This document shows positions 26,966 to 35,943 of a stretch of DNA of 64,000 nt, one piece after another. The DNA is from Desulfurella amilsii. Its GTDB lineage: Bacteria; Campylobacterota_A; Desulfurellia; Desulfurellales; Desulfurellaceae. A model generated the notes under the pieces. It searched no databases and had not been told where the DNA came from. It worked only from the letters and a program-made list of their open reading frames with translations. The stretch spans positions 186,001 through 250,000 of the forward strand of contig NZ_MDSU01000018.1 in assembly GCF_002119425.1 (NCBI RefSeq), in the 5' to 3' direction. Each line of letters begins with the position of its first letter. Position 1 is the stretch's first letter. Made by a program: the position numbers and the translations under genes.

Positions 26966-27271
26966 ATGAATAAGCCAAATTTTTATATCGATTTGGAAAA
27001 AGAGTTTCCAGAATTTATGAATGCGCTTGAAAATTTAGGCAAAACTGTTAAACTAACTGCTAAATTGGATGAAAAAACCACTCAATTAGTACAGCTTGCA
27101 GCATCTTGCGCGATAGGCAGTGAAGGTGCGGTGCACTCTCACACAAGAAGAGCACTTGAAGCAGGCGCTAAAAAAGAAGAGATAATCTGGGTTTGTCTTT
27201 CTTTAGTAAGCACAATTGGTTTTCCAAAAGTTGCAGCCGCAATCAGCTGGGTAAGAGATATTGTAAAATGA
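26966..27271 (+). CDS. Carboxymuconolactone decarboxylase/AhpD-fold protein without CxxC
   Basis: 101-residue AhpD-like helical protein. The family segment reads CAIGSEGAVHSHTRRALEAG followed by AKKEEIIWV. The position of the redox CxxC (normally CxxCxxxH) is occupied by Ser-Glu-Gly-Ala, so alkylhydroperoxidase-type thiol chemistry is unlikely through that site. GGAGGTGGG precedes the ATG. The stop overlaps the SDR start (ATGA), so the two proteins are made together. Confidence 0.8.
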   Translation: MNKPNFYIDLEKEFPEFMNALENLGKTVKLTAKLDEKTTQLVQLAASCAIGSEGAVHSHTRRALEAGAKKEEIIWVCLSLVSTIGFPKVAAAISWVRDIVK

Positions 27272-28044
27272 GAGTATTAATTACTGGCTCTACCGATGGC
27301 ATAGGCAAACAAACAGCCCTGGCATTAGCTTCAAGCGGCTTTGAGGTTATTGTTCATGGAAGGGATACCAAAAAGGTTGAAGAAACTAAAAAATTAATCG
27401 GCTGTAAGGGCATTGTAGCTGACCTTTCATGCTTAAAGGAAATAGACAATATTGTTTCTATTGAGAATGAATCAATTGATATACTTATTAACAATGCAGG
27501 CGTATATAACAAAAATTATAAACTGAGCTGCGATGATTTTGAATTAACTTTTGCTGTAAATTACTTAGCTCATTTTTATTTAACGCTTAGTCTTTTGCAA
27601 CAAAAAATCTATCCAAAAATAATTATAAATATTAGTTCTATGGTTCATGCAGACTATATTGATATGGATGATATAACAAGACCACACTCGTATGACCCAA
27701 ATGAAGCCTACGCTGTATCAAAGCTTTGCAACATCCTCTTTAGCTATTATTTAACAAAAAGAGTTAAACACCTTGGCATCTTGGTAAATGCTATGCACCC
27801 TGGTGTAATAAATACTAAGATGCTTATTGATAACTGGGGAGCAATCGGAGAAAATGTAGAAAAAGGCGCATTAAATGTCTTGAAAACACTTGAAACTATC
27901 CAAAAAAACTCATATACAGGCATGTACTTTGTAAATGCAAACCCAACCAAGTCCAAAGCAATTTCTTATAATTCAATTATTCAAGAAAAACTATGGCAAT
28001 TGAGTATGAAGCTATGTAATCTTAGTGACTTAAAACTTGACTAA
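27268..28044 (+). CDS. Short-chain dehydrogenase/reductase
   Basis: 258-residue NAD(P)-dependent oxidoreductase of the retinol-dehydrogenase-like SDR type. Seen are the cofactor motif ITGSTDGIGKQTALA at the N-terminus, NNAG (LINNAGVY near 75), the catalytic Ser in NISSMVH and YAVSK near 150. A longer reading from 27193 is possible, but the ATG at 27268, overlapping the upstream stop, begins exactly at the Rossmann strand and is preferred. Substrate unknown. Confidence 0.87.
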   Translation: MRVLITGSTDGIGKQTALALASSGFEVIVHGRDTKKVEETKKLIGCKGIVADLSCLKEIDNIVSIENESIDILINNAGVYNKNYKLSCDDFELTFAVNYLAHFYLTLSLLQQKIYPKIIINISSMVHADYIDMDDITRPHSYDPNEAYAVSKLCNILFSYYLTKRVKHLGILVNAMHPGVINTKMLIDNWGAIGENVEKGALNVLKTLETIQKNSYTGMYFVNANPTKSKAISYNSIIQEKLWQLSMKLCNLSDLKLD

Positions 28045-28069
28045 ATTTGTAATATATTATATACTCAGA

Positions 28070-28097
28070 TTGAAATTTTATTAAATTTTTATACTAT
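28070..28097 (+). promoter_or_regulatory. Promoter of the RND operon
   Basis: TTGAAA (28070-28075), 16 bp, TACTAT (28092-28097), followed by GAGGGGGTGTGG and the ATG at 28120. Confidence 0.55.
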
Positions 28098-28119
28098 GAC
28101 ATCAAAAGAGGGGGTGTGG

Positions 28120-29187
28120 ATGAAAAAAGTCTTGCAAGCTGTGTTGATTTCTTTTGCAATTTTTCTCTCAGGTTGCTCAAACAACAAACAAGAACCAAAA
28201 ATCAATCATATACAATCAAAGCTTTTTAGAGTGGTACAGAAAGAAGTTACACATTATGTGAGATTACCAGCTACGATTGTTTCCAAAAAAGACATCAGTA
28301 TTGCTTCAAGCCCCCTAAACCAATTTACATTTTATTTAGGAAGAGTGGATAAAATTTTAGTTGATGTGGGAGAACAAGTCAAAAAAGGCCAGTTGCTTGT
28401 AGTAGTTGATCCCATTCAAACACAAAACACAATTGAGCAAATGCGTCAAAGTATAAATCAAGCTCAAGCAAATTTGGATTTTGTCAAAGCAAATTATGAA
28501 AGATACGCTAACTTATACAAAGAAAATGTTATCTCAAAAGAAGAATTTGAAAAAATGCAAATGCAGTATAAAACCGTACAAGCTCAACTTGAATCAGCCA
28601 AAGCTGCCTATAGGGGTGCAAATAGCGTATTGAGTTATTTTAATATAAGAGCTCCATTTGATGGTGTTGTAGCAAGTAAACTTGTGGATGCAGGTCAGGT
28701 TGTTTCGCCTATGCAACCAATAATTAGTCTTATTGATCCAAATAATCTAGAAGTAAAATTTTATGTTGATGAAAATACCTATAAAAGTATAAAATTAGGC
28801 GAAGAAATAACTATAACTATTAATAACGCCAATTTAAACTCAACAGTAACCACAATTTCTCCAAAAGCAGATGATATTACACATACCTATTTAGTAAAAG
28901 CAAAAATTGAACCAAACCAGAATGTCCAAGCAGGAGATTATGCAGTGGCACAAATCCCAGTTGGCAAGAAAAAAGTTATTTTAATTCCAAAATCCTGCGT
29001 ATTAAATCGAGCGGGAATCGAAGGCGTAATAGTTGTAAGAAACAATATTGCAAATTATCAGATGATAGAAACTGGTTATCAAAGAGGCGAGTTTATAGAA
29101 GTGCTCTCTGGTCTTGAACCAAATGATGAAATAGCTACCACTAACCTATCTTTGATTAACAACGGTGATATGATAAATGACAGATAA
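28120..29187 (+). CDS. RND efflux periplasmic adaptor lipoprotein
   Basis: Membrane-fusion protein linking an RND pump to an outer-membrane channel. The 355 residues begin with a lipoprotein signal, MKKVLQAVLISFAIFLSGC, so the mature protein starts at Cys19. A lipoyl/barrel-sandwich domain (about 60-95 and 170-205, ending FDGVVASKLVDAGQVV) is split by a coiled-coil hairpin (about 95-165). Beta-barrel and membrane-proximal parts follow. The start at 28120 is set by the GAGGGGG ribosome site and the lipobox; an upstream in-frame ATG at 28096 falls in the promoter. It overlaps the pump gene by 11 bp. Confidence 0.93.
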   Translation: MKKVLQAVLISFAIFLSGCSNNKQEPKINHIQSKLFRVVQKEVTHYVRLPATIVSKKDISIASSPLNQFTFYLGRVDKILVDVGEQVKKGQLLVVVDPIQTQNTIEQMRQSINQAQANLDFVKANYERYANLYKENVISKEEFEKMQMQYKTVQAQLESAKAAYRGANSVLSYFNIRAPFDGVVASKLVDAGQVVSPMQPIISLIDPNNLEVKFYVDENTYKSIKLGEEITITINNANLNSTVTTISPKADDITHTYLVKAKIEPNQNVQAGDYAVAQIPVGKKKVILIPKSCVLNRAGIEGVIVVRNNIANYQMIETGYQRGEFIEVLSGLEPNDEIATTNLSLINNGDMINDR

Positions 29188-32100
29188 GCTAAATATAGCT
29201 GGTAAACTAGCAAAAAGCTTTTTAGAATCAAAAATAACGCTGCTAATTATGATAGCCATAAGCATTTTTGGTATTATGGCAATTTCTCAAACACCACGTA
29301 TGTATAACCCAGAAATTGTAGTTCCATCAGCAACTATAATTATTCAAAGACCTGGATTTAACGCTCAAGAGATGAACAATCAAGTAGTAAAACCACTTGA
29401 AGCGATTGTTGCAGCTACATCTGGTGTTGAGCATACATATGGTTATGCTCAAGATAACATTGGAATGGTAACAGTACAGTTTTATGTTGGTCAAGATGAA
29501 GAAAAAAGCTTGGTTAAACTTTACAATCAAATTATGCGCAATATGGATAGGATGCCACCTGGCACACTCCAGCCACTTGTAAAGTCTATTAGTATAAATG
29601 ATGTACCTATAGAGACAATCACGCTTAGCTCTAAAACTATACCTCAAGGAAAACTCAGAACCGTTGCATTGAGACTCACAGAACAATTAAGAAGTGTTCC
29701 AAATGTTGGTCTTACAAATATATACGGTGGCTTCCCAAAATCTGTTATTGTGTGGATCAATCCACAAAAGCTATCTTCATACGGTATAAGTTTAAACAAA
29801 CTAATTAATATAATTGGCGCAAGTAATGTGGACGTTTCTGCTGGCGATATGATACAAAATAACAAAAATACACCGATCAAAGTCGAAAGTAAACTTACAA
29901 ATACATATGATGTAGGTAATGTAGTTATAGGCGCCAAAGATGATAAGCCGATATTTTTAAAAGATGTAGCCGATATTGTGGAAGGACCAGCTCATACATA
30001 CACCAATTCAATATTTTACGACGGAGTTGCCGCCAAAAAGAATATTAATATCCCTCAGTCAGCTGTAACTATAGCTTTAGCCAAAAGATCAGGTAGTAAT
30101 GCTGTTGTTGTAGCACATCAGATAAACGGAAGGTTGCAAAGATTCGAAAAAGAGGCTATGCCACAACATATCAACGTTACCATTACAAAAAACGATGGTC
30201 AAAAAGCAAATAATGCTGTAAATACACTTATAGAGCACTTGGGTATATCAGTTTTGGTGGTGGTTGTCATTTTGCTATTTTTTTTGGGCTACAAAGAGGC
30301 TGGAATCGTTACCATAACGATACCATTGATAGTGTTTGTGGTGCTTGGTATTGGGTGGCTTATAGGTCAAAGTATTAACCGTATAACTTTATTCGCTTTG
30401 ATATTATCACTAGGGTTACTTGTTGATGCAGCTATTGTTGTCATAGAAAACATACACAGGCACATAAGCTGCTGCCCTGTAAAAAACTTTAAAGAATCTC
30501 TAATACTTGCTACAAACGAAATAGGAAATCCTACAAATATTGCCACAATTGCTGTTATATTGGCATTCATACCAATGGCTTTTGTAAGCGGCATGATGGG
30601 CCCTTTCATGAGACCAATTCCAATAAATGTGCCTGTAGCAATGGTAACTTCTTTAATTGTGTCATACATTGTTGTGCCGTGGGCTTCAAATATTTTTTTA
30701 AAAAAAGAAGCTAGCTTATCAAAAGCAACAGAACATAAAAATTTCCTCCACAAAGCCTATGTAAAAACAATTACACCGCTAATTACATCAAGAACAAAGA
30801 GAAATGTTTTTTTAGCTATCGTCTTAGTAGCATTGTTTATTAGCCTGATTTTGCCCGTATGGCAGTTTATTCGACCACAAGGCTTAAATGGTCCGTTGAG
30901 CACTTTTGGGGTGGGCGTTAAAATGCTTCCAAACGATAACACAAATACATTTTTAATCGAAGTTGATGCCAAAGGTGGCTCTGCCATAGCATATACTCAA
31001 AAAATTGCCCAAAGAGTTTGTGATAAGCTAGCAAAAAATCAATACATCACAAATTATCAGGTTTTTTTGGGAGAAAGCTCACCACCTGATTTTGCCGCTT
31101 TAGTAAGAAATGATTTGTTTAAAAAAGCCAGTAACCTAGCACAAATAAGGGTAAATTTGGTATCAAAAGAAGACCGTCATAAAACCTCGCACGAGATAGC
31201 CCAAGCTGTATACAAACAGATTGAACCACTAGAAAAACAATACCCAGGCACAAGGGTTAAGCTTTTTGAAGAGCCACCCGGGCCACCAGTACAAGCACAA
31301 GTATTAGCGGAACTCTACGGACCAGATTACAATGTAGCAAGACAAAGCGCCCATTTCATCAAAGAGGATTTTAAGAAAATTTATGGTATATCAAATGTTG
31401 ATGATTCTGTTGGCCAAAATGTCTTAGAGTACAAAATTGTTTTAGATAAAAAGAAAATTGCCCTTATGGGTTTAAATAACAATTTGATTGCAAGCGAAGT
31501 TAGTGCTTTATTAAACGGTTTAGATGTAACGAGCCTTCACTCAAATACCGCTTACGAACCACAAAATATTATAATTAGATTAAAAAAATCCGATAGGTCA
31601 AGTCTGCTACAAATTATGGATTTACAAATTACGCTTCCAAATGGCCAAAGTGTACCCTTATCAAGCATTGCATCTGTTGAAAAAACTTTCGCTAATAAAC
31701 CAATTTTTACCAAAGATCAGCATAATGTTGTATATATCGAAGGCGATTTATTAAAATCAAGTCCTATATATGCTGTTTTAACTCTTAACAAATGGCTTGA
31801 CAATCATACACTACAAAATGGAGTGAAACTAACGACAGCTAATTTAGGCTTTCAACAATCTCAAGCGCATGATATAAGTCACTATCAAATATTATGGGGC
31901 GGTGAGATGCGTCTCACATTGGATGTGTTTAGAGACTTAGGTGGTGCATTTATTGTAGCATTGCTATTTATTTACTTAATTTTGGTTGCGTATTATAAAT
32001 CATTTATGATGCCATTTATCATTATGATACCCATTCCTTTAACTCTAATTGGTGTTTTTTGGGGACACTGGCTTCTTCATCAATCCTTTACCGCAACATC

Positions 32101-32434
32101 TATGATTGGTGTGATTGCTCTAGCTGGCATTGTTGTGCGAAACTCGCTGCTTTTAATTGATTTTATGCTAGATTATATGGCCAAAGGTAATTCACTAGAA
32201 GACTCGCTTATTGAAGCAGGTGCTGTTAGGTTTAGGCCAATATTGCTTACGGCACTGGCCATTGTTTTTGGCTCTGCCATAATGGTTACAGATCCTGTGT
32301 TTGGAGGACTTGCCATATCGCTTATATTTGGCACGTTTATATCGACCGCCTTGACGCTGATTGTTATTCCGTTAATTTATTACATTTGGCAAATAAGATT
32401 TGTAGTAAAAATAACCAAAAGTAAAAGTACTTGA
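29177..32434 (+). CDS. RND efflux inner-membrane transporter
   Basis: AcrB-superfamily proton antiporter, 1085 residues, the typical length. Twelve membrane segments are expected: one at 16-33, a block at about 350-510, one near 545, and a block at about 915-1080. TM4 reads LSLGLLVDAAIVVIENIHRH with a single Asp where many drug exporters have an Asp pair, and TM10 contains GIVVRNSLLLIDFM. The protein is closest in style to HAE/MdtB-type and heavy-metal-type relatives. No TolC-like outer-membrane gene accompanies the pair, so the channel must be encoded elsewhere. Substrate unknown. Confidence 0.93.
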   Translation: MTDKLNIAGKLAKSFLESKITLLIMIAISIFGIMAISQTPRMYNPEIVVPSATIIIQRPGFNAQEMNNQVVKPLEAIVAATSGVEHTYGYAQDNIGMVTVQFYVGQDEEKSLVKLYNQIMRNMDRMPPGTLQPLVKSISINDVPIETITLSSKTIPQGKLRTVALRLTEQLRSVPNVGLTNIYGGFPKSVIVWINPQKLSSYGISLNKLINIIGASNVDVSAGDMIQNNKNTPIKVESKLTNTYDVGNVVIGAKDDKPIFLKDVADIVEGPAHTYTNSIFYDGVAAKKNINIPQSAVTIALAKRSGSNAVVVAHQINGRLQRFEKEAMPQHINVTITKNDGQKANNAVNTLIEHLGISVLVVVVILLFFLGYKEAGIVTITIPLIVFVVLGIGWLIGQSINRITLFALILSLGLLVDAAIVVIENIHRHISCCPVKNFKESLILATNEIGNPTNIATIAVILAFIPMAFVSGMMGPFMRPIPINVPVAMVTSLIVSYIVVPWASNIFLKKEASLSKATEHKNFLHKAYVKTITPLITSRTKRNVFLAIVLVALFISLILPVWQFIRPQGLNGPLSTFGVGVKMLPNDNTNTFLIEVDAKGGSAIAYTQKIAQRVCDKLAKNQYITNYQVFLGESSPPDFAALVRNDLFKKASNLAQIRVNLVSKEDRHKTSHEIAQAVYKQIEPLEKQYPGTRVKLFEEPPGPPVQAQVLAELYGPDYNVARQSAHFIKEDFKKIYGISNVDDSVGQNVLEYKIVLDKKKIALMGLNNNLIASEVSALLNGLDVTSLHSNTAYEPQNIIIRLKKSDRSSLLQIMDLQITLPNGQSVPLSSIASVEKTFANKPIFTKDQHNVVYIEGDLLKSSPIYAVLTLNKWLDNHTLQNGVKLTTANLGFQQSQAHDISHYQILWGGEMRLTLDVFRDLGGAFIVALLFIYLILVAYYKSFMMPFIIMIPIPLTLIGVFWGHWLLHQSFTATSMIGVIALAGIVVRNSLLLIDFMLDYMAKGNSLEDSLIEAGAVRFRPILLTALAIVFGSAIMVTDPVFGGLAISLIFGTFISTALTLIVIPLIYYIWQIRFVVKITKSKST

Positions 32435-32479
32435 CTAATAAAATTAAGATTGTAAATTATAACTAAAATGGAGGTATTT

Positions 32480-32848
32480 ATGAGCTTAAAGGAATTATTT
32501 GAAAATACAAAGGGGACGGGGATACTTGCAACAGCTGATTCAACTGGAAATGTTGATATAGCGCTTTATGCAAAACCATTTGTAATTAATGAAAAAACAA
32601 TTGCTTTTATTATGCTGAACAAACTTAGCTATAGTAATCTTCAATCAAACCCAAAAGCCGCATATATGTTTTTGCAAGAAGGTTATCAAGGCAAAAGACT
32701 ATACCTAAAAAAAGTCAAAGAAGAAAAAGACCAGTCAAAAATCAACGAAATGCTCAGGCACAAGTACGATGATCCAGAGGTTTTAGAAAAAGAAAAAGCT
32801 CTTGTGTATTTTGAAGTTGAAAAAGAAGTTCCTATTGCGGTAAAGTAG
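32480..32848 (+). CDS. Pyridoxamine 5'-phosphate oxidase-like flavin split-barrel protein
   Basis: 122-residue protein with the FMN-binding split-barrel pattern: GTGILATADSTGNVDIALYAKP near residue 12, then a beta strand, LSYSNLQSNPKAAYMF near 50 and an acidic C-terminus. The ATG at 32480 is chosen because GGAGG lies 5 nt upstream and itself overlaps an earlier in-frame ATG at 32468. It probably binds FMN or a related cofactor. Substrate unknown. It lies just upstream of a gene run but has a 9-bp gap to it. Confidence 0.78.
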   Translation: MSLKELFENTKGTGILATADSTGNVDIALYAKPFVINEKTIAFIMLNKLSYSNLQSNPKAAYMFLQEGYQGKRLYLKKVKEEKDQSKINEMLRHKYDDPEVLEKEKALVYFEVEKEVPIAVK

Positions 32849-32857
32849 TGATTATCC

Positions 32858-33763
32858 ATGAATATATTAATTACAGGCGGTAGTGGCCTTATAGGAAAGA
32901 AACTCTCTCGAATTCTAGCGGAAAAAGGGCATAATGTTGCAATACTTAGCAGAAAGCAAGAAACTTCTAATTATAAGGTTTATACATGGAATATTGAGCA
33001 AAATCAGATAGATTTAAAAGCCATAGAAGAATCCGATTGCATTGTGCATCTAGCTGGTGCTAATATTGGCGAAAAACCTTGGAGTAGTAGCCAAAAAGAG
33101 CTTATCTTAAAAAGCCGAATTGATTCTGCAAATCTTTTATTTGAAACGGCAAAGAAGATAAGCAAGAGTTTTAAATGTGTAGTTAGCGCTTCTGCTGTTG
33201 GCTGTTATGGAGCTGTAACTTCTAATCATGTCTTTAAAGAAACAGACCCTTATGGAAATGATTTTTTAGGCAGTGTTTGCAAAAACTGGGAAGCAGCTAT
33301 TGAGCAATTTCAATCATTAGACACAAGGGTGGTGAAACTAAGAACCGCAATGGTTTTGGATAAAGATGGTGGGGCACTAACAAAAATAATAAAACCAGTA
33401 AAATTAGGGCTTGCAAGTGCACTTGGAAGTGGTAGGCAATATGTAACATGGATACATATAGATGATTTAGTAAACATTTATGTAAAAGCAATTGAAGATC
33501 AAAACTTAAAAGGGGCATACAATTGCGCAAGTATGGATCAAAAAGCAAACAAAGAATTTATGCAAACCCTGGCAAAAACATTTCATAAACCGTTCTGGCC
33601 ATTTAATGCACCATCTTTAGTTTTAAAGAGCCTATATGGAGAAATGGCAGACATCTTATTGGAAGGTAGCCGTGTAGATATCAGTAAAATCTTATCGACT
33701 GGTTTCAAATTCCAGTACAATTATTTAGAAGATGCTCTAAAATCACTCTACATAAATGTTTGA
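32858..33763 (+). CDS. TIGR01777/YfcH-type NAD-dependent epimerase family protein
   Basis: 301-residue atypical SDR. The N-terminal TGxxGxxG motif is ILITGGSGLIGKKLSRILAEKG, followed by CIVHLAGANIGEKPWSSSQK near 60 and SASAVGCYG near 110, both family signatures. The C-terminal DUF1731 region reads PFWPFNAPSLVLKSLYGEMA. Biochemical function in bacteria is not settled. It overlaps the Nudix gene by 8 bp. Confidence 0.88.
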   Translation: MNILITGGSGLIGKKLSRILAEKGHNVAILSRKQETSNYKVYTWNIEQNQIDLKAIEESDCIVHLAGANIGEKPWSSSQKELILKSRIDSANLLFETAKKISKSFKCVVSASAVGCYGAVTSNHVFKETDPYGNDFLGSVCKNWEAAIEQFQSLDTRVVKLRTAMVLDKDGGALTKIIKPVKLGLASALGSGRQYVTWIHIDDLVNIYVKAIEDQNLKGAYNCASMDQKANKEFMQTLAKTFHKPFWPFNAPSLVLKSLYGEMADILLEGSRVDISKILSTGFKFQYNYLEDALKSLYINV

Positions 33764-34304
33764 TATAGATATACTAAAAAACATAAAAAGAAAAAATGTC
33801 AAAGTAAGTGGTGTTGAATCAAGCGTATTGGTACCATTTTACAAAAAGGATGAGTGGGAAATATATTTTATAAAACGTGTGTGCGATGGCTCTATACATT
33901 CTGCCCAAGTTGCATTCCCGGGTGGCAAAAAAGAACCTCAAGATAAAAATGCCCAACTCACAGCAATAAGAGAAACTTTCGAAGAAATAGGTATAAAGCA
34001 AGAATACATAGAAATTGTAAGTAGCCTTGAACCAACAGTTACACTGAGTTCGAATTTTATCGTATACCCATTTGTAGGCATTTTAAAAAGCAATAAATTT
34101 TGCATAAACAAAAGCGAGGTTCAATATATCTTTAGTGTACCATTGGAATTTTTAATTAAACAATTTCCCTTAAAGCTTCAACAATTTGAATTTAAAGGTA
34201 GAATTTTTAACACATATTTGATAGAATACGACTCTGAAATTATTTGGGGAGCTACAGCAAGGATATTAAATAATTTGCTAGAACACATAGCAAGAGGGGA
34301 CTAA
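33756..34304 (+). CDS. Nudix hydrolase, CoA-diphosphatase-like
   Basis: 182-residue Nudix protein. The region upstream of the Nudix box (YFIKRV, then QVAFPGGKKEPQDK) and the box itself (AIRETFEEIGI) match the CoA pyrophosphatase subgroup, which uses the FPGG...D...T-A-x-R-E layout and the UPF0035-like LxxxR...QVxFPGG segment. It would hydrolyse CoA or acyl-CoA to phosphopantetheine and 3',5'-ADP. It sits two genes before coaBC, a CoA biosynthesis gene, in one overlapping run. Confidence 0.8.
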   Translation: MFDIDILKNIKRKNVKVSGVESSVLVPFYKKDEWEIYFIKRVCDGSIHSAQVAFPGGKKEPQDKNAQLTAIRETFEEIGIKQEYIEIVSSLEPTVTLSSNFIVYPFVGILKSNKFCINKSEVQYIFSVPLEFLIKQFPLKLQQFEFKGRIFNTYLIEYDSEIIWGATARILNNLLEHIARGD

Positions 34305-34305
34305 A

Positions 34306-35943
34306 TTGAGTGGTATTTTTGTTATAGGCCATAAAAATCCAGATACTGATAGCGTGTGTGCCGCTTATGCTTATGCATATCTAAAAAATAAAATTGACAA
34401 GCAATACAACTACATATGTGCAAGGTGTGGAAATTTAAACAAACAGACAGCATTTGTCTTTAAACATTTAAATTTGACGCCACCTGTGCTAATAAAGGAT
34501 ATATACCCAAAAGTAAAAGATGTAATGACAAAAAATGTTGTAAGTATTAATGAGAATGTGCCGCTTTTTGAAGTAATGGATAGTATTAAAAATAAAAATA
34601 TCAGAGTATTGCCCGTTGTTGATAATGAAAATAATTTTAAAGGCATAGTAAGTGTTTTTGAAATTTCAAACTTTTTCATGAATACAATTAACCAAAAGCC
34701 AATATACACGCTGAATATAGAAAACTTTGAAAAAGTTTTACCTGGATATTTGTTAAAAGAAGGCAATCGAAAGCAAATAGAAGCACAAATCGTAGTTGGC
34801 GCAATGCCGTTTGAGGTATTTAAAAATTATGTAGCTAGTTTGGATTTTTCAAAGGTAGTTTTAATTGTCGGGAAAAGAGAGAAAATATTAAAATACGCCA
34901 TAGAAAACCAAGCGCATACCATTGTAATTACTGGTATAAAAGATAAAACAGAGTTAAACAGTATTGATTTTTCTAACTTTGGTGGTAATGTATATATCAG
35001 TCTTCTTGATACATCCGAAACACTTCATAAAATTACTCTATCTGTCCCCGTATACTCACTTGTAAGCAGAAAAGCTCAATGTATTAATTCAAATGAATAT
35101 ATAGATAAAGCAAAAAGTTTACTGTTAGAAAGTACAAATAGAGCTTTAAGTGTGGTAGATGATAATAAATTGCAAGGCATTATTACAAGGTCAGATGTAA
35201 TAAAAAAATTTTCAAATAAAGTTATATTGGTTGATCATAACGAGCAAAATCAAGCTATAGATGGCATTGAAACGGCTCAAATATTAGAAATTATCGACCA
35301 CCATAGACTATCGCCAATTAAGACAACCTACCCGATATTTTTTTATGCAAAGCCTGTAGGTTCAACATGCACTTTAGTAACTGAGCTTTATAAATTTTAC
35401 AATATTGAAATTTCACAAGAAATAGCCCATATATTGCTTTCTGGGATTTTGTCAGATACTGTGGGGGCAAAATCGCCTACTACAACTTCGCTTGATACAG
35501 ATGCCATTAAACAACTTTCAAAAATTGCAAATATTGATGCTGTTGAGTATACAAAAATGCTTTTTGCCCAATCAGACGACATCACAGCAAGAAACCCAAA
35601 AGACATTTTAGAGAGTGACTTTAAACCTTATGAGGAATTTGGTATCAAATTTGGAATTGCTCAAGTAGAAACGACAAACCTTAATGCGGTTAACCAGATA
35701 AAAGAAAACTTAATTAATGAAATACAACAACAAAAGCAGCAAAAAAAGTTAGATTGGCTAATGCTACTAGTTAGTGATATTATTACTGGAGATAGTATAC
35801 TCATTACTTCAGATCACCTGTTGGAGAAAAATTTTTCTTATAAAAAACTTGAAAAAAATATTTACTATTTACATGGTGTGCTATCAAGGAAAAAACAACT
35901 TTTGCCAGAAATACTAAATCTTCTCGAATCCGAGGTTAAATGA
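34306..35943 (+). CDS. Family II inorganic pyrophosphatase with CBS-DRTGG insert
   Basis: Manganese-dependent DHH-family pyrophosphatase. The 545 residues contain the N-terminal catalytic motif GHKNPDTDSVCAAYAYA, a regulatory insert with two CBS domains (about 68-125 and 250-305) flanking a DRTGG domain (about 130-245), then DHNE near 308, the DHH motif EIIDHHRL near 330, and a C-terminal DHHA2 domain. CBS-PPases of this layout are regulated by adenine nucleotides, the DRTGG form also by Ap4A in studied enzymes. The TTG start at 34306 follows AGAGGGG. It overlaps coaBC by 4 bp. Confidence 0.93.
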   Translation: MSGIFVIGHKNPDTDSVCAAYAYAYLKNKIDKQYNYICARCGNLNKQTAFVFKHLNLTPPVLIKDIYPKVKDVMTKNVVSINENVPLFEVMDSIKNKNIRVLPVVDNENNFKGIVSVFEISNFFMNTINQKPIYTLNIENFEKVLPGYLLKEGNRKQIEAQIVVGAMPFEVFKNYVASLDFSKVVLIVGKREKILKYAIENQAHTIVITGIKDKTELNSIDFSNFGGNVYISLLDTSETLHKITLSVPVYSLVSRKAQCINSNEYIDKAKSLLLESTNRALSVVDDNKLQGIITRSDVIKKFSNKVILVDHNEQNQAIDGIETAQILEIIDHHRLSPIKTTYPIFFYAKPVGSTCTLVTELYKFYNIEISQEIAHILLSGILSDTVGAKSPTTTSLDTDAIKQLSKIANIDAVEYTKMLFAQSDDITARNPKDILESDFKPYEEFGIKFGIAQVETTNLNAVNQIKENLINEIQQQKQQKKLDWLMLLVSDIITGDSILITSDHLLEKNFSYKKLEKNIYYLHGVLSRKKQLLPEILNLLESEVK